Positions 49,201-60,934 are shown, counted from the first letter of the stretch. The stretch: DNA of 64,000 nt from Heterodera schachtii (GCA_023374025.1 SIJG01000039.1:964579-1028578); one strand, 5' to 3'. Made by a program: numbers and translations. Notes: generated from the sequence alone by a model not told the origin.

Positions 49201-49362
49201 TATTTGGAAAAAATATTTAGTTTATTTATTAACAAGTTTGGCAAAGTATATTTTAAGAATATTTTTTAATCGAACATGGAAACGGTCTAATGACCCCAGA
49301 ATTAATCATGCATTCATATTAGTACGTATGATAATATAAATTAAGGTTAATTAGTGATTTGG

Positions 49363-50199
49363 CTAATTAAGGCATAAGGAAACGGGAACAAAAAAACCAA
49401 AAAAGGTAAAAGCACATGATGCCAAAAAGCATTCAAATCCGCATAACCCTTTGTATTTTTCGTAGTGCTCAATCATCACGCGCGTGCTTGTCCCATCTTC
49501 GTTTTCAATGTGTCCTTTCACCTGTGGGGGATTTGTTTTATTTATTTATTTAATTAGCCTCCTTTTATAAAGTACCTGGAGGCAGTCCTCAAATTCGAAA
49601 ATGTAGAGCCGGTGGCCGGAGCCCACTGATTCCATGAGAACACAGGCATCCAGGTGCTCATTACGACTTGATCTATTTCAAAAAATATTAAAAAATTTTC
49701 CGTGACAAACCCAAGGCGTGCAACAGGCTGAACACAACCATACTCTTGGGCTGTACGTTCAATAAATCGGATGCATTCGGATAGTCGAAAATCCTCTGTA
49801 GACATTGTTCAAAAACAAAAAACAAAGGATTATAATAATAAAAGGATTTCTAAATATTTATTGTGGTAAACAAAAAAAAATATTTGAAAAAATTTTATTA
49901 ACGAGTTTATTTAACAAAAAAAAAATCAGTCAAACATTCAATGGCACATAAAGAAACAAATGCCAAAAGTGCGCAGGAATGTGAAAAAGTGAAGCAATAA
50001 AACTATTAATTAATTTAAAATGTGTAATTTTAAAATATTTTAAACATTTTTAAACAAAACCCACTCCTCGTGACAGACGATCCAACACCTCAAGCAGCAC
50101 CGGTGCTTCATCTTCCACAAACTCAGTGTCATCTTGTGCCCGCGGGTACGGTCCATCGAGTACAGAGGGCTGCGAGTTTTCGTCACTATTTTGGCTCAT
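49363..50199 (-). CDS. Unrecognised 159-residue soluble protein (four exons)
   Basis: Minus-strand model: exon 1 50199..50061 (MSQNSDENSQPSVLDGPYPR, then AQDDTEFVEDEAPVLLEVLD), exon 2 49795..49711 (EDFRLSECIRFIERTAQEYG), exon 3 49672..49576 (RNEHLDACVLMESVGSGHRL, then YIFEFEDCLQ), exon 4 49521..49363 (VKGHIENEDGTSTRVMIEHY, then EKYKGLCGFECF). Introns are 265, 38 and 54 nt, all GT...AG; phases 1, 2 and 0 fit throughout, giving one 480-nt frame. An acidic disordered N-terminus of about 35 residues precedes a mixed alpha/beta-looking domain. There is no signal peptide; the last 30 residues are hydrophobic (FLASCAFTFFGFFVPVSL) and may instead be read-through of an unseen donor at GGGTTATG. I do not recognise the family. 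The AT-rich 3' flank lacks a clear AATAAA. ATTTTATAAAATTTAG before the start could be a trans-splice acceptor. Confidence 0.7.
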
Positions 50200-50394
50200 G
50201 ATTTGTTTTTGTGTCTAAATTTTATAAAATTATTACTTTGAAGTTGGAAAAAAAATTTATTTTATCGGATTAAACCAGCAAAATTGCTAAAAGTGGAAAA
50301 GAAAAAACAATTTGAACAAAATTTTGGATCGAAAGTTGTGAGAGCTCGTAATAAATGGGCAAATAAAATAAATTTTGCGAAAAGTATGATCAAA
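50200..50394 (-). promoter_or_regulatory. 5' flank of the 49363..50199 gene
   Basis: The AT-rich upstream region of the minus-strand gene. A TTTAG 15 nt before the ATG is a candidate trans-splice acceptor. No clear TATA box can be told apart from background. Confidence 0.25.
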
Positions 50395-50725
50395 GTGGTG
50401 TCAAATTACATAAATGAATGGCGCAGAGATGCGGGGCATGACAAATGACCAGACAATCTTTTTAATTTTAACGAAAATTTAAAGAAGTGGTGTCAAATTA
50501 CACAATTGTGCAGGTGGGAGGGAAGGGCAGCGCAAAGATGTAAAATTAAATTATTGGTCAAATAAACAAACGCTCAACACCTGAAAATAATTTAAAATCT
50601 TTTAATTTTTGACAAAAATATTAAAGAAGTGGTGTCAAATTACAAAAATGAGCAGGTGTGAGGGAGGGGCAACGCAAAGATGTTAAATTAAAAATTATTG
50701 TTCAAATAAACAAACGCTCAACAAC
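50395..50725. repeat. Tandem repeat upstream of the minus-strand gene
   Basis: The motif GTGGTGTCAAATTACA starts units at 50395, 50487 and 50629. Two units (about 142 bp) are near-complete and include GCAGGTG(G/T)GAGGGA, GCGCAAAGATG and CAAATAAACAAACGCTCAAC; the unit nearest the gene is shortened to 92 bp. It lies 200 to 530 bp upstream of the start codon, so it is either promoter-proximal or incidental. Confidence 0.8.
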
Positions 50726-51071
50726 TGAACGGGTGCTGTGATTATTATTTTGAGCAGATAAAAAATTAACAAATCAACAGACAAATCAATAAATTAATTA
50801 AATTAAAACATTCAACAGCAAAAGTTAAATCAAACTATAAAAAATAATGACAAATAAATAAATTAATTAAAATTATTTGTTAATTTCCACTAAAAAATAT
50901 TTATTATTATTATTTTAGAAATAATTATTAGTTAATTAAACATTTTTATAATCAATTAATTCATATTATTTTTATTATATGGTCGCTCACGCCGCACGCA
51001 CCTGCCCCCCTGCCCCCGCTGGTGACGTCAATTTTTCCCTTTATGAGAGCAAATTAATGTTTACGATCCAT

Positions 51072-51148
51072 TGCCAATGTGGCCGAGTGGTTAGTGCGTC
51101 AGTCTGGCCGCCCCTCTGGGGTTCGGATCCGCTTGGTGCGGGGAATTT
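51072..51148 (+). repeat. tRNA-derived SINE head
   Basis: A box TGGCCGAGTGG (51080..51090) and B box GGTTCGGATCC (51120..51130) with 29 nt between. The D-arm part GCCGAGTGGTTAGTGC is tRNA-Ser/Leu-like. The acceptor stem does not pair and the anticodon arm is disrupted (CAGTCTGGCCGCC), so it is a tRNA relic. A SINE-like body follows to about 51250. Confidence 0.65.
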
Positions 51149-51255
51149 TTGATGAATTTTAAATGAATTTAAATTCATCATCTTAAGACGTTTTTTTCGA
51201 CCTTTAAAATGTTAAATTTAATTAAAAATTAATTTAAATTTAATTAAAAATTTGA

Positions 51256-51390
51256 ATAAAGTCGCGCAGCAAAAAAAGTCGCGCAGTAAGAAAAAAAGTC
51301 GCGCACCCCTGCATTAGGTTTGGATTTGCAAGAAAAAATCAATAAAAAAATTTGCATAAAGTCGCGCACTTGAAAAAAGTCGCGCAATAG
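51256..51390 (+). repeat. GTCGCGCA repeat array
   Basis: GTCGCGCA occurs five times (about 51261, 51279, 51298, 51361, 51380), each preceded by A-rich AAAAAA or ATAA. All are in one orientation. It looks like the arm of another unit-array element, with the opposite arm absent. Confidence 0.65.
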
Positions 51391-51412
51391 GTTTTGCTTC
51401 AGTACTGAAAAT

Positions 51413-51480
51413 TTTGGCGCTCAAATGGCCCGCGCTCACTTGGCGGCGCTCAAATGGCTGGCGCTCAGTTGCCCTGCAGC
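51413..51480 (+). repeat. GGCGCTCAAATGG repeat array
   Basis: Four units of GGCGCTCAAATGG/CGCGCTCACTTGG/GGCGCTCAGTTGC directly after the GTCGCGCA array. Different unit, same style of organisation. The frame read over it (51454..51669) is not a gene. Confidence 0.65.
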
Positions 51481-51499
51481 CATCCCATAGGTATGGGGG

Positions 51500-53415
51500 G
51501 CTACCGTAATCCGGTGAAAATGGAGTGGGTAACTACTTTAAGTAAAGCAAAAACTTATTTGTTAAAACAAATAATTAAATTAGTATATTTTCGTGTTTTA
51601 ACAATGAGATTGATTTTTGGTTTATCTATTTACATTTCAGTTTATATGTTTTTTTTTCTCTTCATTTAAATTGAAATTGTGTAAATAAATTTGGCATTTT
51701 CTTTAATTAGTTTAAAATTTTTAAAAAGAAAAAAATATGCATGAATTTCTTATATACTTCCTTGTTGATATTTTTATTAAAATTTGTATGTTAAAATTTA
51801 TTTTCAATACCAATTTATTAGAATAAGAATAAATTCAAAGTATCTATTAACTAACTTATTACTACCATTAAAGTATTTTGTTTTAATTATTGGAGAAAAT
51901 CTTTGTTTATTTCAGTCGCTGATATTTTCAAGAAAACTGAAAAATAGATGACATAAAATAAAAGATTATTTTAATAAGATTTTTCTTTGCTGTCTTCTTC
52001 AATTATTTATTGTTAAATAATTATGGTGGTGTCTTTTGCTTCTGCAAACAAAGAAAATAATGAAAAGATAATTTCAATATTTGTTTTATCAAACTTTATT
52101 TTCATATTAAGTGTGATGTATTTATTTTTGATACTAACTATTTAAAAATAAATTCATATTAATTGAATTTTAAAATTTTTGATAGGGCCGAATAATATTT
52201 CCAGTTATTTTTCTTCTATTTTTAAAAATATTTTTAAATTAATATTTGTATTTCTTATACGTTAATATTGGTGTGTTTTTAATTAAAAGAATATTTAATT
52301 TTATTGATAATCCTTTTTCTTGCGCCGTACTCTTCTTGAAAATTTTGGTTGTATAGATAAACTTTTTTTTGCTTTATTATGTTAAAATATTAGACTTGGA
52401 TTTTGACTTATTTAATTGAGTTTATTCATTATCTATATATTTATTCTTTTACCAATTTAAATTTTTGGTAAAATATTTTGTTATCAAATTTTATCTTTGC
52501 TTTTTTTATTTTCATATAAATTGGTGTATTTTATTGATGCTCAGTTTAAAATATTTTGGTTTTTTAAATTTCTATGGACATTTTGGAATAAATAAAAAAC
52601 ATATAATTATCAAATGGTCTTTAATAATAGTTTTAGTCGTATTATTTAGAATTTTTTTTGTTATCATGTAAAACCTCGGGTAGTAAGACCTTTGACCATT
52701 GTGGTGTGCATACGACGCTATATAATGAAAAATAAGTGTATGATCCCGTTTATTTCAAATGAAAATTGTTTAATACACATGCGAGGCTTCGTATTCTCAA
52801 ACATTTTATACCTGTTTTGTTTAGCATTATGTCATACATTGTCACTTTTTGAAATAAAGTTATTTGGAAATTTAGAGCTAGCTATAAATTTTTATTATAA
52901 CTGAATTCATTTAAGTCATTGACTAAAAATTTTACTGTCCTTAAATAAATTTTAAAAAAATTAAATAATACTTATTTTACAGCATTAATTATATATTATA
53001 TATTTTTTCATTATATAAATATCCTATTTTGTTACTGGTTATTATGTATGCATTTAATGATGAGAATGAGATTAAAAACAATGAATTCGTAATTCAAGAA
53101 ATAACAAAATAATAATTCATAAATTTATAAAGATATATAAATAGGAATATCTTTAACATTAAAAAAAATTCTAAATTTATTTATTTTAACCATCTCTCGG
53201 GTTAAACGGTTTTTATTGAATTATAATAGATTGATATTTTTAAATTTTACATAAACTTTTAATCCAAAGTAAATTGGAAAAATAAATTCATGTATTATTC
53301 TTTTTTCTTGTATTTTTATATTATTTTTAATTTTTACTAATATAAAATTAATGAATAATTTTTTAATTGGTAATTTTTTAATGATTTCTTATATAAATAA
53401 TTTTTGCTTCTTTTT
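51500..53415. other. T-rich gene-free stretch
   Basis: Frames at 52465..52671 and 52692..52904 are open for about 70 codons but are low-complexity Phe/Ile/Tyr-rich and have no coding signature. Confidence 0.45.
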
Positions 53416-53890
53416 GGTGCTAGGTCGATGCGAAAAAAACTCAGTGATTGAATGGTCATTTTCCGGAAGCCGATCGCACCATTTTCGGGGCACCAAAAGT
53501 GCCTGATCCGGAATCCGGACCGGCCTGGTTAAGAACAGTTTTTTGTTCAGATTTCAAGGGCTATCTCCCAGGGCGGGCCAGTTTTCGATCCGTTCGCTTG
53601 GAGCCCGTCAGGGGTCGTGCACCTCTGCCGGAGGGCCCTCAGCCTCGCGCCCGACCCCTGTCGGTGCCAACCAAAGCTAAGCGTGCCGGTACCAGCGGCT
53701 TTTTTGTACAGCTCGATGAGCTCTACAAAACGGTATCAATGGCGTCCTGTTGTGTCTACTAAAAATGTAGAAAATTGATGAGAAGTGATGCGAAAAATTG
53801 AAAAATTAAAAAAAATTAAATGACTTGCATCCCGCCGTACATTAGGGTTAACCGACGGCGCTGTGATTTTGTGAATAAACTTATTTAATT
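53416..53890 (+). CDS. GC-rich island with a 104-codon frame
   Basis: An island of high GC content in AT-rich DNA. One frame (53448..53762, TAA end) reads NGHFPEADRTIFGAPKVPDP, then a Pro/Arg/Gly-rich middle (GRASFRSVRLEPVRGRAPLP), and ends VQLDELYKTVSMASCCVY. There is no ATG at the frame start (first codon TTG); CTCAG at 53439..53443 could be an acceptor. AATAAA at about 53874 would suit a 3' end. I do not recognise the protein. Two other readings are open. The 9-bp inverted pair CAGGGGTCG/CGACCCCTG (53609, 53652) suggests a structured RNA. The left edge GGTGCTAGGTCGATGCG with AAAACTCAGTG resembles the end of the family C foldback. Low confidence as a protein. Confidence 0.25.
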
Positions 53891-54376
53891 TGGAGATGAG
53901 GAGAGCGAACGTCACCACACACACAAATTTCCTTTGCATTGATTTTTTTTGAAGGCGGGATTTATATTACGAAAAATGCCAAAAGTAAAAAATATTTACA
54001 AATAAACTAAATATAGTTTATAAACTTTAACATAGAGAATTAAAAAAAAAATACTGTGATGAGTCAAAAATTTCAGTGATAATATGTTTATTATGTAAAT
54101 TTTTGCTTTCCTACGTCCATCCAACAAATTTCCTTCTCATCAAAAAAGGTGTCACTTTTTTGTGGTGTGTTAAAGAATGACAACAGAGAAAGAGACGGAT
54201 AAAAAAGAGAATCAAAAAATGAAAGAAATTTTTTAATTGTCTTATTTATGTAATAAAATCATAAAAAAATTACCAATTAAAAAACTTAATCATTAATTTT
54301 ATAGTAGTAAATATTAAAAAAGAATATAAAAAATCAAGAAAAAATTTAAAATTAAAATGAACTACAATCGTGTTCA
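53891..54376. other. AT-rich gene-free stretch
   Basis: Nothing identifiable. Confidence 0.4.
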
Positions 54377-54730
54377 GACATTTGTGGCCCAGACTTTTGC
54401 TTCCCCAACATTTGCGGTTCGACATTTGCGTTTTTGTCCAAAATCGGGTTAAAAATTACGTTTTTTCAATCCCAGATCGCCTAAACAGCTTTAAATAATC
54501 GATTAAAAGTGATTATATCCGATCATTTGATTGTCAATAAATTTTTGAAAAAATAATAATTTTTTAAACAGCAGAATTAATCTTCCTAGTGAACCAAAAG
54601 ACCGTGTTTTCATAATTCTAATGCTGATTAGGCTATCTGGGCGTGAAAAAAAAATTCAATTTTGAGTCCGATTTTGGACATAGGCGCAAATGTCGCGGCC
54701 GCAAATGTCGGGCCGCAAATGTCGGGGCTC
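54377..54730. mobile_element. Short foldback with GACATTTGCGG units
   Basis: The left arm holds GACATTTGTGGCC, AACATTTGCGG and GACATTTGCG units, then TTGTCCAAAATCGGG. The right arm mirrors it with GATTTTGGACATAGGCGCAA and GCCGCAAATGTCGGG units (54664..54726). About 354 bp in total. The target duplication is not clear. Related in unit sequence to the elements at 16017 and 16981. Confidence 0.7.
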
Positions 54731-55370
54731 AATAATAATCACATGCATTTTATCATAAATTCTCTATAAATTTTCATTGCAATATGATTATTTTTTGGTT
54801 TCATTCTATTTAACTTTTAATAGAAATAGTGATTGATTGAATAGACTGCATATAATTTTGCCCACCAAATTTGACCTTTTTCCCTCCATTAAAATGATAT
54901 ATTTAAGAGATGGAGGAAAAGAAAAACATTTACAAAAAATATTAGAAACACGAAGCCTTAGGCTGTTACAATTTTTGTGTTTATTAAAAAATATAATTTA
55001 TTTTGAAATTGTTTTAAGCTTAATCAAATATCACGCTTCGGTATTCTATGAACTGGTTTTTTACTTAAAAATTGAATTTACACCGCCCGGGTCCGAACCC
55101 CCACCCCGATGATGCTTCAGAATAATTAATATATTTGCTATAAAATATTCGCAAATTTTATTTATTTTAGTGTTATTTAAGCTTTTGTTCATTGTTCCAA
55201 AGTTTTATTTCACTTTTTTATAATGTAATAGTTATTTCTGTCAGATTTATTTTTCATTGACTAGAGAAGATCAGTAGGGAACTAGTGATTTGTAAAACCT
55301 AAAAAAACGCTGAAACTTTCAGAAATCTCGGTATTTTTCAATAATTCTATGTAGCTGGGAGAGGCTGTGA
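54731..55370. other. AT-rich stretch with a B-box-like scrap
   Basis: The minus strand of 55082..55108 reads GGGGGTTCGGACCCGGGCGG, like the B-box end of the SINE head at 51120. No A box is present. The frame over it (54837..55112) has no coding signature. Confidence 0.3.
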
Positions 55371-55378
55371 CTGTTGGC

Positions 55379-56161
55379 CAGGGCTGCACGCAACTGGATT
55401 TGCAATTACGGAAATCCGTAATCCGTAATTACGGGGGTCCAAAAACCCCGTAATTTCCCGTAATCCGCAATCCCTAATCTGTAATTTTCAAAAATTAATT
55501 TTTTGTCAAAATTTTTGAAAATTTTTTTAAATAGTTAATTAATAAAAATGTAAAAGCAGATTTCGGGATGCCTTTTCTTTATTTTTTATTTCAATTTTAC
55601 AAAGAAATAATAATTTTGTGTCTAAAAAAATTGTTTCTTTTTGAATATTTAGGGTTCATTTTGGAAAATTTTTTGAAACTCTGATCATTATAATCTGATT
55701 ATGTATATAGTTATTTCAACATTGATAAGAATGCATAGCCAAAAAAAAAATTTTGGGGGAGGGGGAATCCGAAGAAATTTTTTTGGCCAAAATTTGTTCA
55801 ATGTTATTTAAAAAATTTGAGCGCTGGAAAGCAAAAACAAATTGTAGCCGTTTTTAGCCAAAAGGGATTACGCCGCCGGGAAAATTTTTTTGAAATTTAA
55901 TGATTTTATTAAGAAAAACAACAAATTTAAAAATAAATCTGCCTAAATTAATCGAAATACGGGTAGCCAGCCCTTAAATAGAAAATAGAAAAATTTGTTT
56001 TTATAAAAATATTTTACAAGAAATCGTCTCGAAAAATAATCCAAAAGTCAAATTACGGATCAAAATTACGGAAAAATCCCAAAAATCCGTAACCCGTAAT
56101 CCGTAACTCCAAAAACCCCGTAATTTCCGTAATCCGTAATCCGTAATTGCGTGCAGCCCTG
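55379..56161. mobile_element. hAT-like non-autonomous element with CCGTAAT arrays
   Basis: 783 bp. Ends CAGGGCTGCACGCAA (55379) and its exact reverse complement ending at 56161. CTGTTGGC lies directly outside both (55371..55378 and 56162..56169), an intact 8-bp target duplication. Subterminal runs of ATTACGGA/TCCGTAAT units occur on both sides. The interior is AT-rich with one GGATTACGCCGCCGGG patch. The CAGGGNTG start and 8-bp duplication are hAT hallmarks. No transposase. Confidence 0.88.
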
Positions 56162-56169
56162 CTGTTGGC

Positions 56170-59100
56170 ACTGCCGTAAAAACATTATTTGCTTTACAAA
56201 TTAGTTGCAAAAAATAAAAATATATTAATAAAGAAACGAAACTATACGTTAGCAAACGAAAGAGTACAAGCCAGGCGTTGGATTATTGGACCCATACAAG
56301 ATTATATTGGAAAAAATCCTTACCCATTAAACTCAATATCATAAAGTGATGAAACGATTAATAATTAGAAAACAAGTATACTGAAAATAAATGATATTAA
56401 ATGATAGATTAAAGGATTAAGAAAATAAATACTAGATTTATTAAAAATATCTATAAGCATAAAAACAAAGGAATTTAAATTAATAATGAATTTTAAAAAG
56501 CAAAAATTTGCCTAAAGGAGTTCAGAAGCGACAAACTAGTTCGCACATCCACGCATGTCTGCAAAAATAATTAACAATCTTTTTTCAAACATTAAAAAAA
56601 AAATAATTCGTTTCAAACCCTAGCATGGGCTAAACAATACGAAAGTTGCAAGACTTTCACCAATTAATCTAAAAAAAAGTATTAAATAATATTTTACATG
56701 AACTAAAATGTAATCACAAAACACGATTAAAAATATATTAATTAAAATATTTAAAAATTTAACTGTATAGAAATATATATAAAGCTAGTCAAAATATATG
56801 TAATGCAAATCAAAACATATATTGAAATTTGTTGCTAGCAAGAAAAAATGAGCATTTGAAAAGAAACCTGCACATTCTTTTAAAAACACTAACATATTTA
56901 ATAATTCAATAATTTAAGCAAATTATTAAATTCAAAAAATGAGGATAGTAATTAAATAATTAAAAAAATGATTAAAATTAATTAATAAAATATTTTAATT
57001 TCTAAAATTGCAAAGAAGGTAAAAAAATGCAATAAAATAAATAAAAAATCAAAAGCCAAAAACTATCATTAAATTATACCATTAATATTATCATTATGGA
57101 ATAATTTCCATTATTAAAGCGTCGAACGACTAATTTTGGAAGTGAAATTAAAATTGAAATTGAAAATAAAAGTAGTATTACAATTGAAATAAATTAAAAT
57201 TAAAAAATTAAAATTAAATAATAAAAATTAAAAAGAAATAAAAAATTCCACGGTGTTACTGACTATAAATAGCAAAGTTTTCCTCTCATTATTCATTAAT
57301 GTTTTTTACAGCAATCAAAAATTGCGTTGCATTTGCTGACCTCAAAATACCCCTCAATATTGTTAAATTTAATATTTAATTTCTCAATCAAGTAAAGATA
57401 ATTCACGTAAAATGCATGCTGTTATTATGAAAGTCTATTATCTAAATGCTACCGCCATAATTTTCTTAACTGGCAAAATTCGTATGCACTGGTGCAGTAG
57501 GCGAGAGAGAATGTAGAGAAAGCTGCTGAGCAAGTCACGGAACGAATAAGACAAGTTGGTACAACGAGGAAAAGTTTTACTTTAAACCTTTAGTTAAAAA
57601 ATCAAAATGACGAATTTTAATTTTTGATATTAAGTATTAAAAAATAAATACCTACGCAAAAAAAAAAGAATTTTTTTTTTTATATTATGTAAATTAGCAA
57701 TTAAAAAGTTCACATGAATCACTAGAAAAATTGAAACTGCGTCATGAGGTTTTATGCGTTATTTATTTACATTAGTATAATGAATAATAACAATTAAAAT
57801 ACTAGGTAAAAATTTATGCACAGGGAATAAAGTTTTGTTAAAAAATAAAAAATATTATTAAATATTATGAAAAATAAAAATAGAAAGAAATTCTATTCTA
57901 AACTTATCATAAATCGTACTCAAAAATAAAACTTAGATTAATTTTAGAAATGAAATCAAAATTATATAAAATAGAAATGCTTGAAATTAGAAAAAATAAA
58001 GCAAATATAAAACAATAATTTCAAATACTAGAAAATTTATTATATTACTTCGAGATATATGTATGAAAACAAAAATTAAACTTAATTTATGCGATAATTA
58101 AATTGCGATAAACAATGATTCCTTGACTAAATAAAAATGTTTTATAAATTTAAACTGAAGAGTTTCCTTTGCATATTTGCAGGACAACAATTGAAAAAAA
58201 ATTTTTGTCTGAAAAGACCTTATTAATAATTCTTTAATTATATCATTTAATTTATATTATTACAAAATGTCATAACAGCAAAGAAGAAACATAAAAAAGA
58301 TGTACGAAAGCCAAGAGAATAGAGAAATATATATTAGAATGAAATCTTTTTAACTGAAATTAGATTATTTAAATTTTAGTTTAAAAATAATAAGTAATAT
58401 TATCTTAATAATTCTAATATCTAAAAGAATAGATACGAAATGATAAAAACAGGATAATGAATATCCAAAACAAACTAATTATAAAATTCAAAAATGAAAA
58501 AGATTACTTTAAGTAAAATGATTATATAATCATTTGATCTATATTAACCAAATACATAATGTCAATGTCATATATCAGCATGAATATAATAAAACAAAAT
58601 TAGTTATTTTTGATAATTTATAAAACCATGCATTTGCAAAAATATAAAAGAAAACCTTGTGATATTTATTGAATGAATTTACCACACCATTCAACGAGAA
58701 TTTTTGCACACACCATTATTCAACGAGAGAATTTAATAAGTTAAATTAATACATACAATAACCAAATATAAAATTTATAATTGCGCCATTTCTCACAAGT
58801 AATTTCTCACTGATTTCATAAAATATACAACAAAAAAAAACGAACGCAAGCAAAAATGAATAATTTAATAATGTATAATTAAGTGAATCGACAAAAAACC
58901 AGAAAGAAATAATGAAAAAAAATCATGGATATACAAGAATGCAAGGAAAATAAGTAATAAAATAAAAGGATATCTATTAAAAATTGGCGAAAATTTAAAA
59001 AAAAATAAAATCTGCTAACTATAATTATTGTTATATGAAAGCAAAACGAGTTTCAACGTAATTCATCAAGAATTATTTTAAATGCATTTAATTATAACAA

Positions 59101-60340
59101 TAGCATTAAAAAACGAAAATTATTAAATAAATTGAAAAAAGAAAAATTATTTTCTACAACTTAATCGGCTTTTAATTATTTGTAACGAATCTGCATCGTG
59201 GGTACTAATTCTAAAGGACGCAAATTACGCAGGATTAACCTAGAAAATAATTGCATTGAGATGCACTATTACAAAATATATAATAATACTATAAGCAAAA
59301 AGGCTTTACAATAATTAATGTTTATTCGCTAATTAAAATTAATTAAAATTTAAATAACGAACTAAAATTAAATAAAATAGTTTGATGGCAACTGTACCAA
59401 GTCAAGAAATGAAATTGATTGTTAAGCTTCGAAGAACAAAAAAGTGAAAAATAAACAAAAAATTAAACTTCATTTATTAATGATCCAAAATATCCATTAT
59501 AAAACCAAAAAAGAAAAAAAATTCTGCAAGTAAAATGGTTGCAAATATATTCGCATCCAATGCTTAACATGTGTTTAATTTATATAAATAAAAATCAAAA
59601 AAATTATTTTCTTGGATTTCATTATTTACTTTGAATATGTATGTTCTCTGGGAAATGCTCGGAAAGAAAAAGGGTGGTTTGAGAAATGATAATAATACAA
59701 ATTCGAAAACTTAAATTAATGGAATATTTAATACAATCATTCAACCACTTTTATTAGGTTTTCATTTCAAAGAAAAAACTTATTCAAATTATTTTTAATT
59801 TTTAGTCAACTTATACATCTTTTTTATTTCAATTTATATTGAAAATTTAAATAAATTTTACCGATTTTTAATTATTTTTTAAAATGCCTTATTTTTTTTC
59901 ATGAGTGGAAAATGAATTTCATTTTTTTTATTTTCTTAATTAAAGTCAATAAAATAAGAGTATTTTTGAAGAGTTTTTTTTATTTAATTATTTATTAAAG
60001 TTCGAAATTATTTCCATCCTTTTCGGTTTTTGGATAAAATTGTGAAAATTAAAATCATTTAATTTTTTAATAACCAGTTAAACAATTTTCTTATTTAATT
60101 TCATGCTTTTATTTGTTCAAATTACCAGTTCAAGTGTAATTATTGATAAATGCATAAATAAGTTTAGAAATCATGTCGCTTTTGTTTTATAATGTTTTCA
60201 GATTTTAATAAGATGTTATGACGTATATAATAATAAAAATGGTTAGCTATTCCATGACTTGGAATGTCATATTTTATTTGAAAAATTTCTTACATTGTAT
60301 TTGGCGAAAATAAGTGTTTAAAAAATGTGTGTTTGCGTAG
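56170..60340. other. A-rich gene-free stretch
   Basis: A-rich to about 59.7 kb, then T-rich. A GC-richer patch at 57485..57545 (GGTGCAGTAGGCGAGAGAGAATG) has no open frame of note. Confidence 0.45.
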
Positions 60341-60484
60341 GTCAGAGTCGGGGTTTAGCCTGAAAAATGGTCTAACTATTTTGCAGATTTTGAATACACG
60401 GACTCGAATTCAAACAAAAGCCGAGAATTTGGAATTTTTAAAAAATTTGGATTTTTTGTTCGAGTTGGTGTCGGAGTTTAGATA
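60341..60484. repeat. Decayed element with GAGTCGG/GGTGTCGGAG units
   Basis: AGAGTCGGGGTTTAG at the left, ACGGACTCGAATTC in the middle and GAGTTGGTGTCGGAGTTTAG at the right suggest the remains of another unit-array element. Ends not defined. Confidence 0.3.
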
Positions 60485-60934
60485 AATGGATACCATATAT
60501 GTGATCAGCACATTAAATCAGCCATGAAAAAATTATTTTAAAAAATTAGAAACTAACAAGTAACGAGTCTTTCTTAATTTGTTTTTTTTGTTGACAAAAT
60601 TGGTAATAAATCGCATTAAATAACGCGCGCTGAAAAAAGGGCGTTTTTCCTATTTTGAAAAAAACTTGGGAGCACTTGTTTAATTTAACTTTAAAGCCAT
60701 AAACACATTTTATCAATTTATATTCAAATGATCTAAAATATTTTTATATTAATTCATTAGTTATTTAATTCGCTAAGTTTTTCGTTACTAAAACAAAAAA
60801 TTGTCAAACGATGCAACGAATTAAGGAATTTTTTTGTCTTCCGTCGACTAAATGCTGCTGCTTCACTCTCTAATTAATGGTTGGCGTCCTAGAGATGTGG
60901 AAAACGGATATGAGATAGAATGAAACTAGACAAG

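Larger units (their letters stand above)
39393..49362. other. Long AT-rich gene-free stretch
   Basis: About 10 kb with no supportable gene. T-rich to about 41.1 kb, strongly A-rich at 41.2..44.4 kb, then T-rich to 49.3 kb. Small items: CAGGGCTCCCAAC (39711), hAT-end-like; CGGGACCGGTGATT (39894), as in hAT copy 1; a 14-G run (44443..44456); a 21-codon open stretch at 46211..46275. Frames of 67 to 73 codons at 40647, 41168, 42035 and 48216 are low-complexity and not called. Confidence 0.45.

Noticed and set aside
51072..51148. Functional tRNA gene
   Set aside because: A and B boxes are good, but the acceptor ends do not pair and the anticodon arm is broken.
53730..53762. LDELYK near the end of the 53448 frame, which recalls the C-terminus of a fluorescent protein
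   Set aside because: Only six residues match and nothing else does; chance similarity.
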